Source of the DNA: Pantoea cypripedii
GTDB lineage: Bacteria; Pseudomonadota; Gammaproteobacteria; Enterobacterales; Enterobacteriaceae
Direction of reading: 5' to 3'
Length of the DNA: 64,000 nucleotides
Assembly: GCF_011395035.1 (NCBI RefSeq)
Contig: NZ_CP024768.1
Span: 1,361,377-1,425,376 of the forward strand
Below the pieces are notes generated by a model, which was not told the origin of the DNA, made no database searches, and saw only the letters and a program-made list of their open reading frames with translations. Positions 44,148 to 53,139 of the stretch are shown piece by piece; position 1 is the first letter of the stretch; every line of letters begins with the position of its first letter. The translations under genes were made by a program, and so were the position numbers.

Positions 44148-44174
44148 CAGCAAAATGTGCTGCGGCGTTTTTTT
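44148..44174 (+). terminator. Orphan terminator-like hairpin upstream of ycaD
   Basis: GCAGCA (44148-44153) and TGCTGC (44159-44164) pair around a five-base loop, followed by GGCG and seven Ts. It lies 175 bases past the serS terminator and 70 before the ycaD ATG. A TTGAGA at 44091-44096 with TAACTA 17 bases later could start a short RNA ending here. It may be an attenuator for ycaD or end an unknown small RNA. Confidence 0.45.
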
Positions 44175-44244
44175 GCACATTGACTTTAAAATAGCGAATG
44201 GCAAACTGCGCGCAATTCTCTCCAATTCTTTGGTTTTTATCCCT

Positions 44245-45396
44245 ATGTCAACCTGGTCGCGCCCCGTCCTGCTGCTGCTTTGCGGTTTGCTGCTCCTGAC
44301 GGTGTCTATTGCTGTGCTTAATACGCTGGTGCCGTTATGGCTGACGCATGATCAACTGCCGACCTGGCAGGTGGGGATGGTCAGCTCATCGTATTATACC
44401 GGCAACCTGGCCGGTACTTTGCTGGCTGGTTGGTTGATCACGCATTACGGTTTTAACCGTTGTTACTATCTGGCTACCGTGCTGTTTGCCGTTGCGACGG
44501 TGGGGATGGTACTGCTGGATGGTTTCTACAGCTGGACTCTGCTGCGTTTTGTCGCCGGTGTTGGTTGTGCGCTGATGTGGGTAGTGGTGGAAAGCGCCTT
44601 GCTGTGCAGCGGCACGGTGCGCAATCGTGGCCAGCTGCTGGCTGCATATATGATTATTTATTATCTCGGCACCGTGGCCGGACAATTGCTGGTCAGCCGG
44701 GTATCAACCGAACTGTTGCATGTTATTCCGTGGGTTACCGCGCTGGTGTTGTGTGCCGTGCTGCCGGTGGTGTTTGTACGCGTGAATGCCGGAGCAGCCA
44801 GTGAAGACGCTTCACCGGGTCGCATCTGGCCAATGCTGCGTCGCCGGAGTTCCCGCCTTGGTATTAACGGCTGCATTATTTCCGGTATCGTGCTGGGTTC
44901 CCTGTATGGCTTGATGCCGCTGTATCTTGCCCATCAGGGCATGAGCGATGCGACCGTAGGCTACTGGATGGCTCTGCTGGTGAGCTCTGGCATTGTGGGT
45001 CAGTGGCCGGTTGGCCGCCTGGCCGATCGTTTTGGTCGCTTGCTGGTGCTGCGTGTTCAGGTGTTTGTGGTGATTCTGGGCGCGATTGCCATGCTCAGCG
45101 ATGCCGCCATGGCTCCGGCGTTGTTTGTACTGGGTCTGGCTGGGTTTACGCTGTATCCGGTGGCAATGTCATGGGCGTGTGAGACTGTCCCGCATCATGA
45201 ACTGGTGGCGATGAACCAGGCGCTGTTGTTCAGCTACACCATTGGCAGCCTGGTGGGGCCAGGTATGACGGCGATGCTGATGCAAAGCTACTCTGACCGT
45301 CTGCTGTTTGTGATGATTGCTGTGGTGGCGCTGGTTTATCTGGTGATGCTGCTGCGCAAGGCCGATCATCATGCCACACCGGTGGCTCACGCCTGA
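44245..45396 (+). CDS. ycaD: YcaD, major facilitator superfamily transporter
   Basis: A 383-residue MFS protein (E. coli YcaD 382) with twelve predicted spans. GQWPVGRLADRFGRLLVLR between spans 8 and 9 is the MFS loop motif, and VSSSYYTGNLAGTLLAGW and NGCIISGIVLGSLYGLMPLYL match YcaD. Substrate is unknown. The ATG at 44245 is set by homology, since the frame is open upstream and the ribosome-binding site is weak. It is convergent with pflA across a palindromic repeat. Confidence 0.93.
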   Translation: MSTWSRPVLLLLCGLLLLTVSIAVLNTLVPLWLTHDQLPTWQVGMVSSSYYTGNLAGTLLAGWLITHYGFNRCYYLATVLFAVATVGMVLLDGFYSWTLLRFVAGVGCALMWVVVESALLCSGTVRNRGQLLAAYMIIYYLGTVAGQLLVSRVSTELLHVIPWVTALVLCAVLPVVFVRVNAGAASEDASPGRIWPMLRRRSSRLGINGCIISGIVLGSLYGLMPLYLAHQGMSDATVGYWMALLVSSGIVGQWPVGRLADRFGRLLVLRVQVFVVILGAIAMLSDAAMAPALFVLGLAGFTLYPVAMSWACETVPHHELVAMNQALLFSYTIGSLVGPGMTAMLMQSYSDRLLFVMIAVVALVYLVMLLRKADHHATPVAHA

Positions 45397-45412
45397 CGCA
45401 GAACGCTTTACT

Positions 45413-45440
45413 GTAACGGCGCGATGGATCGCGCCATTAC
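45413..45440. repeat. REP-like palindrome between ycaD and pflA
   Basis: GTAACGGCGCGAT and ATCGCGCCATTAC form 13-base arms with one mismatch and a two-base loop. It shares the GGCGCGAT core with the elements at 3485 and 21067. It lies between convergent genes and is the only hairpin available to end either transcript. Confidence 0.8.
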
Positions 45441-45443
45441 GAC

Positions 45444-46184
45444 TTAATACATCACCTGATGTCCGTAACCAGCAAGAATATTTTTCACCCGCTCCATGGT
45501 TTCTTTGGTGGGCGGTTTTACCCCTTCCAGCTTGTACTCTTCACCCATAGCAATCCATTTGTGCTTACCTAATTCGTGGTAAGGCAACAGTTCGATTTTC
45601 TCAATGTTGTCCATGTCCTGAGTAAATTCTCCCAGCCGATGGACCGAGTCATCATCATCGGAATAGCCGGGAACCACCACAAATCGAATCCAGGTGCGGA
45701 TACCTTTCTTCTGCAAATAGCGGGCAAAATCCAGCGTGCGATGGTTGGATACGCCGACCAGAATCTGATGAATATCGTCATTGATTTGCTTGAGGTCGAG
45801 CATCACCAGATCGGTCACTTCGAGCAACTCGTCGATGACCGGATCATAGCGGCGCACAAACCCATTGGTATCAAGGCAGGTATTAATTCCCTCGGCATGG
45901 CAGGCGCGGAACCAGTCACGCACAAACTCAGCCTGCAGGATGGCCTCACCACCGGATGCTGTGACGCCACCGCCTGAGGCATTCATAAAGTGGCGGTAAG
46001 CCACCACATCTTTCATCAGATCCTCAACGGTGACCTCTTTGCCGCCATGGGTATCCCAGGTATCGCGGTTGTGGCAGTAGAGGCAGCGCATCAGGCAGCC
46101 CTGAAAAAAGGTAATGAAGCGGATTCCTGGGCCATCAACGGTGCCGCAGGATTCGAAGGAGTGAATACGACCGATGACTGACAT
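45444..46184 (-). CDS. pflA: Pyruvate formate-lyase activating enzyme
   Basis: A 246-residue radical SAM enzyme, the E. coli length. The iron-sulphur cysteines are C30, C34 and C37 (CLMRCLYC), followed by GGGVTASGGEA near 80. It makes the glycyl radical on PflB under anaerobic conditions. The ATG at 46184 has GGAGAA eight bases upstream. It lies downstream of pflB on the same strand but after a terminator, so it can be expressed separately. Confidence 0.97.
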   Translation of the reverse strand: MSVIGRIHSFESCGTVDGPGIRFITFFQGCLMRCLYCHNRDTWDTHGGKEVTVEDLMKDVVAYRHFMNASGGGVTASGGEAILQAEFVRDWFRACHAEGINTCLDTNGFVRRYDPVIDELLEVTDLVMLDLKQINDDIHQILVGVSNHRTLDFARYLQKKGIRTWIRFVVVPGYSDDDDSVHRLGEFTQDMDNIEKIELLPYHELGKHKWIAMGEEYKLEGVKPPTKETMERVKNILAGYGHQVMY

Positions 46185-46300
46185 TGCGATGAGTTCTCCG
46201 GTTAGCCTGAAATCAGGCGGCACAATCTGTGTTGTGCTCTGAGGTTTAAGTCGGTTTTGCCAGAACGCCTGGATAAGCCTGCTGGCAAAACGACCTGGAG

Positions 46301-46325
46301 AAAAGGCTCCCGCAGGAGCCTTTTA
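46301..46325 (-). terminator. Terminator of focA-pflB
   Basis: AAAAGGCTCC and GGAGCCTTTT form a perfect ten-base stem with a CGCA loop; on the minus strand it ends in TTTTCTCC. It lies between pflB and pflA. Confidence 0.85.
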
Positions 46326-46338
46326 TTACCGGGATGAA

Positions 46339-48624
46339 TTACAGAGACTTGGTGAAAGTACGGGTAATCACATCCTGTTGCTGCTCTTTAGTCAGCGAGT
46401 TAAAACGTACTGCGTAACCGGAAACGCGGATGGTCAGCTGCGGATATTTTTCCGGGTGATCCATCGCATCCAGCAACATTTCACGGTTCATCACGTTCAC
46501 GTTCAGGTGCTGACCGCCTTCAATGTTACTGGCTTCATGATGGAAGTAACCATCCATCAGGCCAGCAAGGTTAGCTTTACGCACGTTATCGTCTTTACCC
46601 AGCGCATTCGGCACGATAGAGAAGGTATAGGAGATACCATCTTTGGCGTAGGCGAACGGCAGTTTTGCGACGGAAGTCAGTGAAGCCACGGCACCTTTCT
46701 GGTCACGTCCGTGCATCGGGTTAGCACCTGGGCCAAACGGTGCACCGGCACGACGACCATCCGGGGTGTTGCCGGTTTTCTTACCATAAACCACGTTAGA
46801 GGTAATGGTCAGCACAGACTGAGTCGGCACAGCATTGCGGTAGGTTGCCAGTTTCTGAATTTTTTTCATGAAACGTTCAACCAGGTCACAGGCCAGGTCA
46901 TCGACGCGGGCATCGTTGTTACCGAATTGCGGATATTCACCCTCAATTTCGAAATCAACAGCCAGGCCGTCCGCATCACGTACCGGTTTCACTTTGGCGT
47001 ATTTGATGGCAGACAGGGAGTCAGCTGCCACAGACAGACCGGCGATACCACAGGCCATAGTACGGTAAACATCACGGTCATGCAGTGCCATCAGTGAGGC
47101 TTCGTAGCTGTATTTGTCGTGCATGTAATGGATGATATTCAGGGCGGTGACATACTGTTTTGCCAGCCAGTCCATGAAGTGGTCCATACGTGCCATGACA
47201 GTGTCGAACTCCAGAACGTCATCAGTGATCGGTGCTTCTTTCGGGCCAACCTGCATTTTCAGTTTTTCATCAACGCCGCCGTTGATGGCGTACAACATGG
47301 TTTTCGCCAGGTTAGCACGGGCACCGAAGAACTGCATTTGTTTACCAACCACCATCGGGCTAACACAACAGGCGATGGCATAGTCATCGTTGTTGAAGTC
47401 AGGACGCATCAGGTCATCGTTTTCATACTGCAGTGATGAGGTATCGATGGAAACTTTGGCCGCGTATTTTTTAAAGTTAATCGGCAGTTTTTCTGACCAC
47501 AGAATGGTCATGTTAGGTTCCGGTGACGGGCCCATGGTGTACAGGGTATTCAGGAAACGGAAGCTGTTTTTTGTCACCAGGGTACGGCCATCAACGCCCA
47601 TACCTGCCAGAGACTCAGTCGCCCAGATCGGGTCGCCAGAGAACAGCTCATCGTATTCCGGGGTACGCAGGAAACGCACCATACGCAGTTTCATCACCAG
47701 ATGGTCAATCAGTTCCTGAGCCGCTTCTTCGGTCAGTTTGCCTGCTTTGATATCACGTTCAATGTACACATCAAGGAAGGTTGACACACGACCAAACGAC
47801 ATGGCCGCACCGTTCTGTGATTTCACCGCAGCCAGGTAGCCAAAGTAGGTCCACTGTACGGCTTCCTGCGCGTTAGTGGCAGGCACAGAGATGTCGCAAC
47901 CGTATTTCGCTGCCATCTCTTTAATCTGGCCCAGCGCACGGTGCTGCTCAGAAATCTCTTCACGCAGACGGATAGTGGCTTCCAGATTGACGCCGTTTTC
48001 CATATCGCTTTGCAGAGAGTTGAACTGTGCAACTTTGTCTTTCATCAGATAGTCGATGCCGTAAAGTGCGACACGACGATAGTCACCAATGATACGACCA
48101 CGGCCATAGGCATCAGGCAGACCGGTCAGCACACCCGATTTACGGCAGCGCAGGATGTCGGGGGTATAGACATCAAACACGCCCTGGTTATGGGTTTTGC
48201 GGTAGTCAGTGAAGATTTTTTTCAGTGACGGATCCAGCTCGCGGCCATAAACCTTACAGGAGCCTTCCACCATTTTGATGCCGCCAAACGGGATAATGGC
48301 ACGTTTCAGCGGCGCTTCAGTTTGCAGACCAACGATTTTTTCCAGTGACTTGTTGATGTAACCGGCATCGTGCGCAGTGATGGTTGAAGCGAGGTCGGTA
48401 TCAAAGTCGACAGGTGCGTGAGTGCGGTTTTCGATTTTGATGCCTTCCAGCACGCTATCCCACAGTTTAGTGGTTGCCGGAGTAGCACCTGCGAGGAATG
48501 ACTCGTCGCCTTCATAAGGGGTGTAATTTTTCTGGATGAAATCGCGTACGTTGACACTGTTCTGCCATTCGCCCGCGCTAAATCCTTCCCAGGCTGCCGC
48601 CAATTTTTCATTCAGTTCGGTCAT
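46339..48624 (-). CDS. pflB: Formate C-acetyltransferase (pyruvate formate-lyase)
   Basis: A 761-residue glycyl-radical enzyme (E. coli 760). The catalytic cysteine pair is in AIACCVSPM near residue 420, and the radical glycine is in RVSGYAVRFN near 735. It converts pyruvate and CoA to formate and acetyl-CoA without oxygen. The ATG at 48624 gives MTELNEKLAAAWEGF, matching E. coli; the frame is open upstream. It follows focA by 73 bases in one operon. Confidence 0.98.
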   Translation of the reverse strand: MTELNEKLAAAWEGFSAGEWQNSVNVRDFIQKNYTPYEGDESFLAGATPATTKLWDSVLEGIKIENRTHAPVDFDTDLASTITAHDAGYINKSLEKIVGLQTEAPLKRAIIPFGGIKMVEGSCKVYGRELDPSLKKIFTDYRKTHNQGVFDVYTPDILRCRKSGVLTGLPDAYGRGRIIGDYRRVALYGIDYLMKDKVAQFNSLQSDMENGVNLEATIRLREEISEQHRALGQIKEMAAKYGCDISVPATNAQEAVQWTYFGYLAAVKSQNGAAMSFGRVSTFLDVYIERDIKAGKLTEEAAQELIDHLVMKLRMVRFLRTPEYDELFSGDPIWATESLAGMGVDGRTLVTKNSFRFLNTLYTMGPSPEPNMTILWSEKLPINFKKYAAKVSIDTSSLQYENDDLMRPDFNNDDYAIACCVSPMVVGKQMQFFGARANLAKTMLYAINGGVDEKLKMQVGPKEAPITDDVLEFDTVMARMDHFMDWLAKQYVTALNIIHYMHDKYSYEASLMALHDRDVYRTMACGIAGLSVAADSLSAIKYAKVKPVRDADGLAVDFEIEGEYPQFGNNDARVDDLACDLVERFMKKIQKLATYRNAVPTQSVLTITSNVVYGKKTGNTPDGRRAGAPFGPGANPMHGRDQKGAVASLTSVAKLPFAYAKDGISYTFSIVPNALGKDDNVRKANLAGLMDGYFHHEASNIEGGQHLNVNVMNREMLLDAMDHPEKYPQLTIRVSGYAVRFNSLTKEQQQDVITRTFTKSL

Positions 48625-48697
48625 GATATACCTGCCTTTATTTAGGGAAACTTTCACGTTTGGCACGCGGTAACGCGCGCCCGTACTAATTTCTTGC

Positions 48698-49558
48698 TTA
48701 ATGCACCGGGTCATCACCACGCAGATAGATAACCCAGTAGGTCAAACCGACTAACAACCCTCCACCAATGATGTTGCCTATGGTTACAGGAATGAGGTTG
48801 TCGACAATAAAGTTACCGACACTGAGCGCCGGAAATTGTGATGCACTGGCTCCCGCCATCTGCCAGAACTCAGGGCTGGCGAAATCACGAATGACGATAG
48901 CCATCGGAATTAAAAACATGTTAGCGATACTGTGCTCAAAGCCACTGGCAACAAACATGGCGACCGGCAAAATCATCGCGACCATTTTGTCCAGCAGGCT
49001 GCGGCCGGAATAACTCATCCACACGGCCAGGCACACCATCAGGTTGGCAAGGGTGCCGAGGCTGACTGCTTCAATAAAGGTATGGTGCATTTTATGATCG
49101 GCAGTTTGCAGAACGTTTAAACCCCAGGCACCGTTAGCGACCATATGCTCGCCGGAGAGCCAGATAAGCACGACAAAAAATATCGCACCGAATAAGTTGC
49201 CGACATACACATTCAGCCAGTTGCGTGCCAGTTGACCCCAGGTGATGCGACCGCTGGCTTTTGCTACCACAATCAACACGGTTGAGGTGAAGAGGTCAGC
49301 CCCACACACCACCACCAACATCAATCCCAGAGAGAAGCAGATACCACCAATCAGTTTTGCCATGCCATAAGGCATAGCACTACTGCCGGTGGTGGCGGTG
49401 ATATAGAACACAAAAGCGATAGAAATGAATACACCAGCAGTAATGGCAAGGAAGAAGGTGGTTAGGGGGTGTTTTGTTGCTTTGTAGACCCCGGCATCTT
49501 CAGCAACCTTTGCCATTGCAGCCGGTAATAATGAATTAAACGGGTTGTCAGTTTTCAC
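48698..49558 (-). CDS. focA: Formate channel FocA
   Basis: A 286-residue formate/nitrite transporter family protein (E. coli 285) with six predicted spans; FGAIFFVVLIW and SIAFVFYITATTG are typical. It forms a pentamer that moves formate out of and into the cell according to pH. PflB is known to bind its N-terminus. First gene of focA-pflB, with an FNR box upstream. Confidence 0.97.
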   Translation of the reverse strand: MKTDNPFNSLLPAAMAKVAEDAGVYKATKHPLTTFFLAITAGVFISIAFVFYITATTGSSAMPYGMAKLIGGICFSLGLMLVVVCGADLFTSTVLIVVAKASGRITWGQLARNWLNVYVGNLFGAIFFVVLIWLSGEHMVANGAWGLNVLQTADHKMHHTFIEAVSLGTLANLMVCLAVWMSYSGRSLLDKMVAMILPVAMFVASGFEHSIANMFLIPMAIVIRDFASPEFWQMAGASASQFPALSVGNFIVDNLIPVTIGNIIGGGLLVGLTYWVIYLRGDDPVH

Positions 49559-49840
49559 ACTAACGCTCTCCAGGAATTATCTGGGATTAATACTAACAAA
49601 GGAGTATAGGTCAGGAATTGATGTGGATCATATTTGCCTGGAGACCAGGCAGTTTGAAGTGATTTTTAACGAGGAAAATTAAGATAACTTGTTGAATTTA
49701 TTTAATTAAATATTTTTTAAAATATACAACTATTGTTGAATGGTGCGTCTGGAATGATACGAAATTGTTATCGCTGAGCCGCTGAAGGGATGCGGGGTTG
49801 TGACTCAGTCATGGCCTGAAATTAACAGAGGCAGGCGGTC
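49559..49840 (-). promoter_or_regulatory. focA-pflB control region
   Basis: This non-coding stretch holds an FNR box (49618-49631) and, below it on the minus strand, TAGTAT (49595-49590) as a likely -10. A very AT-rich tract at about 49676-49740 lies upstream, suitable for IHF, H-NS or ArcA binding, though no exact site was assigned. E. coli has several promoters (P1-P7) controlled by FNR, ArcA and IHF. Confidence 0.6.
49618..49631 (-). promoter_or_regulatory. FNR box of focA
   Basis: TTGATGTGGATCAT matches TTGAT-N4-ATCAA at nine of ten positions. If TAGTAT at 49595-49590 is the -10, the start point falls near 49583 and the box centre lies at about -41.5, the class II activator position. Confidence 0.8.
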
Positions 49841-49876
49841 AAAAAAAAGACACTGATTTCACTCAGTGTCTTTTTC
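49841..49876 (-). terminator. Terminator of ycaO
   Basis: AAAGACACTGA and TCAGTGTCTTT form a perfect eleven-base stem with a six-base loop. On the minus strand it is followed by eight Ts (49848-49841). The A/T flanks make it usable in both directions. A separate AT-rich inverted repeat (GCAAAATAA/TTATTTTGC, 49897-49920) overlaps the ycaO stop. Confidence 0.9.
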
Positions 49877-49911
49877 TCCGCTAGCCGGTGTTTATTGCAA
49901 AATAATGATAT

Positions 49912-51675
49912 TTATTTTGCTGACCAGTAACGACGTTTGGCAGCCTGCAATTTTTCATAAGCAGCAAGCAGCGATTGATGCGCCGGGAAGGCTTTCAAAT
50001 CCAGATCTACCGCCTGCAGGCCATAGAAAGGCGCTTCACCGCTGATGGCAGCAGAAGCGGCATCCACCGCTGCTTCGCCATACATACGAATGAAGGCACG
50101 ATGATATTGCACAGGATCGCGTTCATCTTCCATCGCCAGCAGCAGCAGGGTTTGCAGGCAACGGTAGTAGTTAGCACGCTCCGCGCTGAAGATGGATTGG
50201 TTGAATTCCATCGTCCATTCCGTCCAGATCAGCGCCTGATCCAGGTCACCACCGGCCAGTGCCAGCATGGCTTTCAGTTCACCAATACGCAGCGTAAACC
50301 AGCCGTTATCTTTGCCGGTCGCCAGGCCCAGCAGCTCACGCACACGGGTAAAGTCATCGTGGCCTTCTTCATCCAGCTGGGAAATCAGCTCCAGATAGGC
50401 TTCAGGTTCCCATTGGCTTTCCGGCAGTGCCAGCAGCGTTTCACGCAGCGGAGCGCCCATGCTGTTGTTGGCCAGCAGCAGGTCTTCCGCCGGATAGATA
50501 TCTGACATACCTGGTACAATGATGCGGCAGGCATAGATGCTAAGATGTTCGTAGTCCGCGATGTACACTTCTTTATCTTCAGCGCGGAAAATCGCCATCA
50601 GAGTGTCAAACTCTTCCTGCGTGCTGCCTGCAAAGCTCCAGTCAACAAACGGGTAATCCGCATCGTCTTTGAACATATCCCAGGAGATCAGGCCACTTGA
50701 ATCGATAAAGTGAGTTTCCAGGTTGGCATGTTCCGCCACTTCTTCGTCATCAAAGGTCGGCGGAGTAAAGACGTCGAGATCCTTCAGGCTGCGGCCCTGC
50801 AACAGTTCGGTAACGGTACGCTCCAGCGCGACACCAAAATCAGGATGTGCACCAAAAGAAGCGAAACAGGTGCCATTTTCCGGATTGAAAAGCACGACAC
50901 AAATAACCGGATAGTTGCCGCCGAGTGACGCATCATAGGCAAAGATCGGGAAGCCTTCCGCTTCGAGGCGCGCGATAGCCTCGACCACGCCAGGATAGCG
51001 CTGCATCACCGCCTCGGGAATTTCCGGCAGGCTGATGGATTCAGCAATGATGCGGTTTTTGATATGGCGTTCGAAAACTTCGGACAAACCCTGCACGCGG
51101 GCTTCGTTAGCGGTATTTCCCGCTGACATGCCGTTCGAAACATACAGGTTGCCGATGATATTCATCGGGATATAGACCGTTTGCTGATCTGACTGACGGG
51201 TAAATGGCAGGCCACAAATCCCCCGTTCCGCATTACCGGATTGCAGATCGATCAGTTCGCTGGCGCCCAGGCTATCGTCAGGATCATAGAATTTGCGCAG
51301 ACGGGCGTCGAGAATGCCTTCTGGCAGGCTATCGTCATCTGTCAGCGCGAACCACTTCTCATTGGGGTAGTGAACAAAATCGCCATTCGCGATGGATTCA
51401 CCCAGCCAGAAGTCAGCAAAAAAGTAGTTGGTTGAGAGGCGCTCGAAGTATTCGCCCAGCGCGGAAGCCAGCGCTGCCTTTTTACTGGCACCTTTACCGT
51501 TGGTAAAGCACAGTGGGCAGTCACGATCGCGAATATGTACTGACCATACATGCGGAACCGGGTTCAGCCACGAAGCTTCTTCAATGTTGAATCCTAAATC
51601 CTGCAATTTGTGCTGGAAGCGTGAAATGGAGTCTTCCAGTGCGGCGTCTTTACCTGGAATAAAAGTTTGCGTCAT
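49912..51675 (-). CDS. ycaO: YcaO, ATP-dependent cyclodehydratase-family protein
   Basis: A 587-residue protein (E. coli YcaO 586) starting MTQTFIPGKDAALEDSI. The YcaO ATP-binding domain occupies about 60-390, with NGKGASKKAALASALGEYFERL near 70 and SAGNTANEARVQGLSEVFER near 185. A helical C-terminal part follows. In biosynthetic clusters YcaO proteins form azolines or thioamides; E. coli YcaO stands alone and has been linked to beta-methylthiolation of ribosomal protein S12. No peptide-precursor gene or dehydrogenase is nearby. The ATG at 51675 is fixed by homology; the frame is open upstream. Its own terminator follows. Confidence 0.95.
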   Translation of the reverse strand: MTQTFIPGKDAALEDSISRFQHKLQDLGFNIEEASWLNPVPHVWSVHIRDRDCPLCFTNGKGASKKAALASALGEYFERLSTNYFFADFWLGESIANGDFVHYPNEKWFALTDDDSLPEGILDARLRKFYDPDDSLGASELIDLQSGNAERGICGLPFTRQSDQQTVYIPMNIIGNLYVSNGMSAGNTANEARVQGLSEVFERHIKNRIIAESISLPEIPEAVMQRYPGVVEAIARLEAEGFPIFAYDASLGGNYPVICVVLFNPENGTCFASFGAHPDFGVALERTVTELLQGRSLKDLDVFTPPTFDDEEVAEHANLETHFIDSSGLISWDMFKDDADYPFVDWSFAGSTQEEFDTLMAIFRAEDKEVYIADYEHLSIYACRIIVPGMSDIYPAEDLLLANNSMGAPLRETLLALPESQWEPEAYLELISQLDEEGHDDFTRVRELLGLATGKDNGWFTLRIGELKAMLALAGGDLDQALIWTEWTMEFNQSIFSAERANYYRCLQTLLLLAMEDERDPVQYHRAFIRMYGEAAVDAASAAISGEAPFYGLQAVDLDLKAFPAHQSLLAAYEKLQAAKRRYWSAK

Positions 51676-51880
51676 GATGGCGCTCTCTAAGTCAATGAGG
51701 TGGGCGTAAAGCGCGCAATAGTACGGGTTTTGTGCGGCCAGCGCTATACCCGTCATAGTACAGACTACCGGTGCGCGGGTTATCATCCGATTTTTACTTC
51801 GCCGGGAAACCTCACAATATTCCATTGCCGATTGCATTTATGACATAAGCTGTGGCCGGGCTGGCTCTGGAAATGTGATC

Positions 51881-51910
51881 CCGGATGGATTAGTGATTGC
51901 AGCCATCCGG
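51881..51910. promoter_or_regulatory. Inverted repeat upstream of serC
   Basis: CCGGATGG (51881-51888) and CCATCCGG (51903-51910) are perfect eight-base arms around a 14-base loop, ending 60 bases before the serC ATG. It may be an operator or a leader hairpin. No other element in the 295-base ycaO-serC gap could be assigned. Confidence 0.4.
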
Positions 51911-51970
51911 AGGCAATGATAAAACCGATAAGGTATTCATAACCGTTCGATATGACAGTGGTGAGGGGAA

Positions 51971-53056
51971 ATGACGCAGGTTTACAATTTTAGCTCCGGT
52001 CCAGCGATGCTGCCGGTTGAAGTGCTCCGTCGTGCAGAACAAGAACTGACAAACTGGCACGGGTTAGGCACCTCGGTGATGGAAATCAGTCACCGTAGTA
52101 AAGAGTTTATTCAGGTAGCGGAAGAGGCTGAGAAGGACTTTCGCGATCTGCTGAAAATCCCCGCCAACTACAAAGTTTTATTCTGTCATGGCGGTGCGCG
52201 TGCGCAGTTTGCGGCCATCCCCGGCAACCTGCTTGGTGCAGCGAAAAGCGCAGATTACATCGATGGTGGTTACTGGGCGCACAGCGCGATTAAAGAGGCT
52301 GAGAAATTCTGCTCGCCGAATACCATCGATGTTAAAACGACCCGAGACGGTAAACGTGCGATTCTGCCGATGCGTGAATGGCAGTTAAGCGATGATGCGG
52401 CATATGTCCACTTCTGCCCGAACGAGACCATTGACGGTATCGCGATTGATGAGCAGCCGGACTTTGGTGACAAAGTTGTTGTGGCTGACTACTCGTCAAC
52501 CATCCTGTCGCGTCCGATTGATGTCAGCCGTTATGGCGTGATTTATGCGGGCGCGCAGAAAAATATCGGCCCGGCAGGCCTGACTCTGGTTATCGTGCGT
52601 GAGGATTTACTGGGTAAAGCCCACAGCTATGTCCCTTCCATCCTGGATTACAAGGTGCTGGCAGAAAACGATTCCATGTTTAACACCCCACCGACCTTCG
52701 CGTGGTATCTCTCCGGCCTGGTGTTCAAATGGCTGAAAGAGAAGGGCGGCGTTGCGGAAATGGACAAGCTGAACCAGGCCAAAGCGGACCTGCTGTACGG
52801 CGTGATCGATAACAGCAACTTCTACCGTAACGAGGTTGCCGCTGAAAACCGTTCACGTATGAACGTCCCTTTCCAGCTGGCGGATGCGGCGCTGGACAAA
52901 GTGTTTCTTGAAGAGTCACTGAAAGCTGGCCTGCACGCGCTGAAAGGCCACCGCGTGGTTGGCGGTATGCGTGCCTCCATCTACAATGCGATGCCGCTGG
53001 AAGGTGTTAAAGTTCTGACCGACTTTATGGTCGATTTTGAACGTCGCCACGGCTGA
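51971..53056 (+). CDS. serC: Phosphoserine aminotransferase
   Basis: A 361-residue PLP enzyme (E. coli 362). The PLP Lys is about K197 in GAQKNIGPAGL; MTQVYNFSSGPAMLP, HGGARAQFAAIPGN and YSSTILSRPIDV are typical. It makes phosphoserine for serine and also acts in pyridoxal phosphate synthesis. GAGGGGAA precedes the ATG. It forms the conserved serC-aroA operon, with a hairpin between the genes. Confidence 0.97.
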   Translation: MTQVYNFSSGPAMLPVEVLRRAEQELTNWHGLGTSVMEISHRSKEFIQVAEEAEKDFRDLLKIPANYKVLFCHGGARAQFAAIPGNLLGAAKSADYIDGGYWAHSAIKEAEKFCSPNTIDVKTTRDGKRAILPMREWQLSDDAAYVHFCPNETIDGIAIDEQPDFGDKVVVADYSSTILSRPIDVSRYGVIYAGAQKNIGPAGLTLVIVREDLLGKAHSYVPSILDYKVLAENDSMFNTPPTFAWYLSGLVFKWLKEKGGVAEMDKLNQAKADLLYGVIDNSNFYRNEVAAENRSRMNVPFQLADAALDKVFLEESLKAGLHALKGHRVVGGMRASIYNAMPLEGVKVLTDFMVDFERRHG

Positions 53057-53088
53057 TAGTTTATTAGTACCAGTCTGACTGGTTTCAG

Positions 53089-53118
53089 ACCCCGTTTTTT
53101 TCGAACGGGGTTTCGTCT
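53089..53118 (+). terminator. Hairpin between serC and aroA
   Basis: ACCCCGTT (53089-53096) and AACGGGGT (53104-53111) form a perfect eight-base stem; TTCGTCTTTTC follows. The U-tract is broken, so it is probably a partial terminator that lowers aroA relative to serC. A smaller ACCAGT/ACTGGT hairpin lies just before it. Confidence 0.65.
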
Positions 53119-53139
53119 TTTCTGGAGATTTGGTTTCAC

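Noticed and set aside
49912..51675. RiPP (azole or thioamide peptide) cluster around ycaO
   Set aside because: No precursor peptide, dehydrogenase, E1-like partner or exporter is adjacent; the gene is the conserved stand-alone YcaO.
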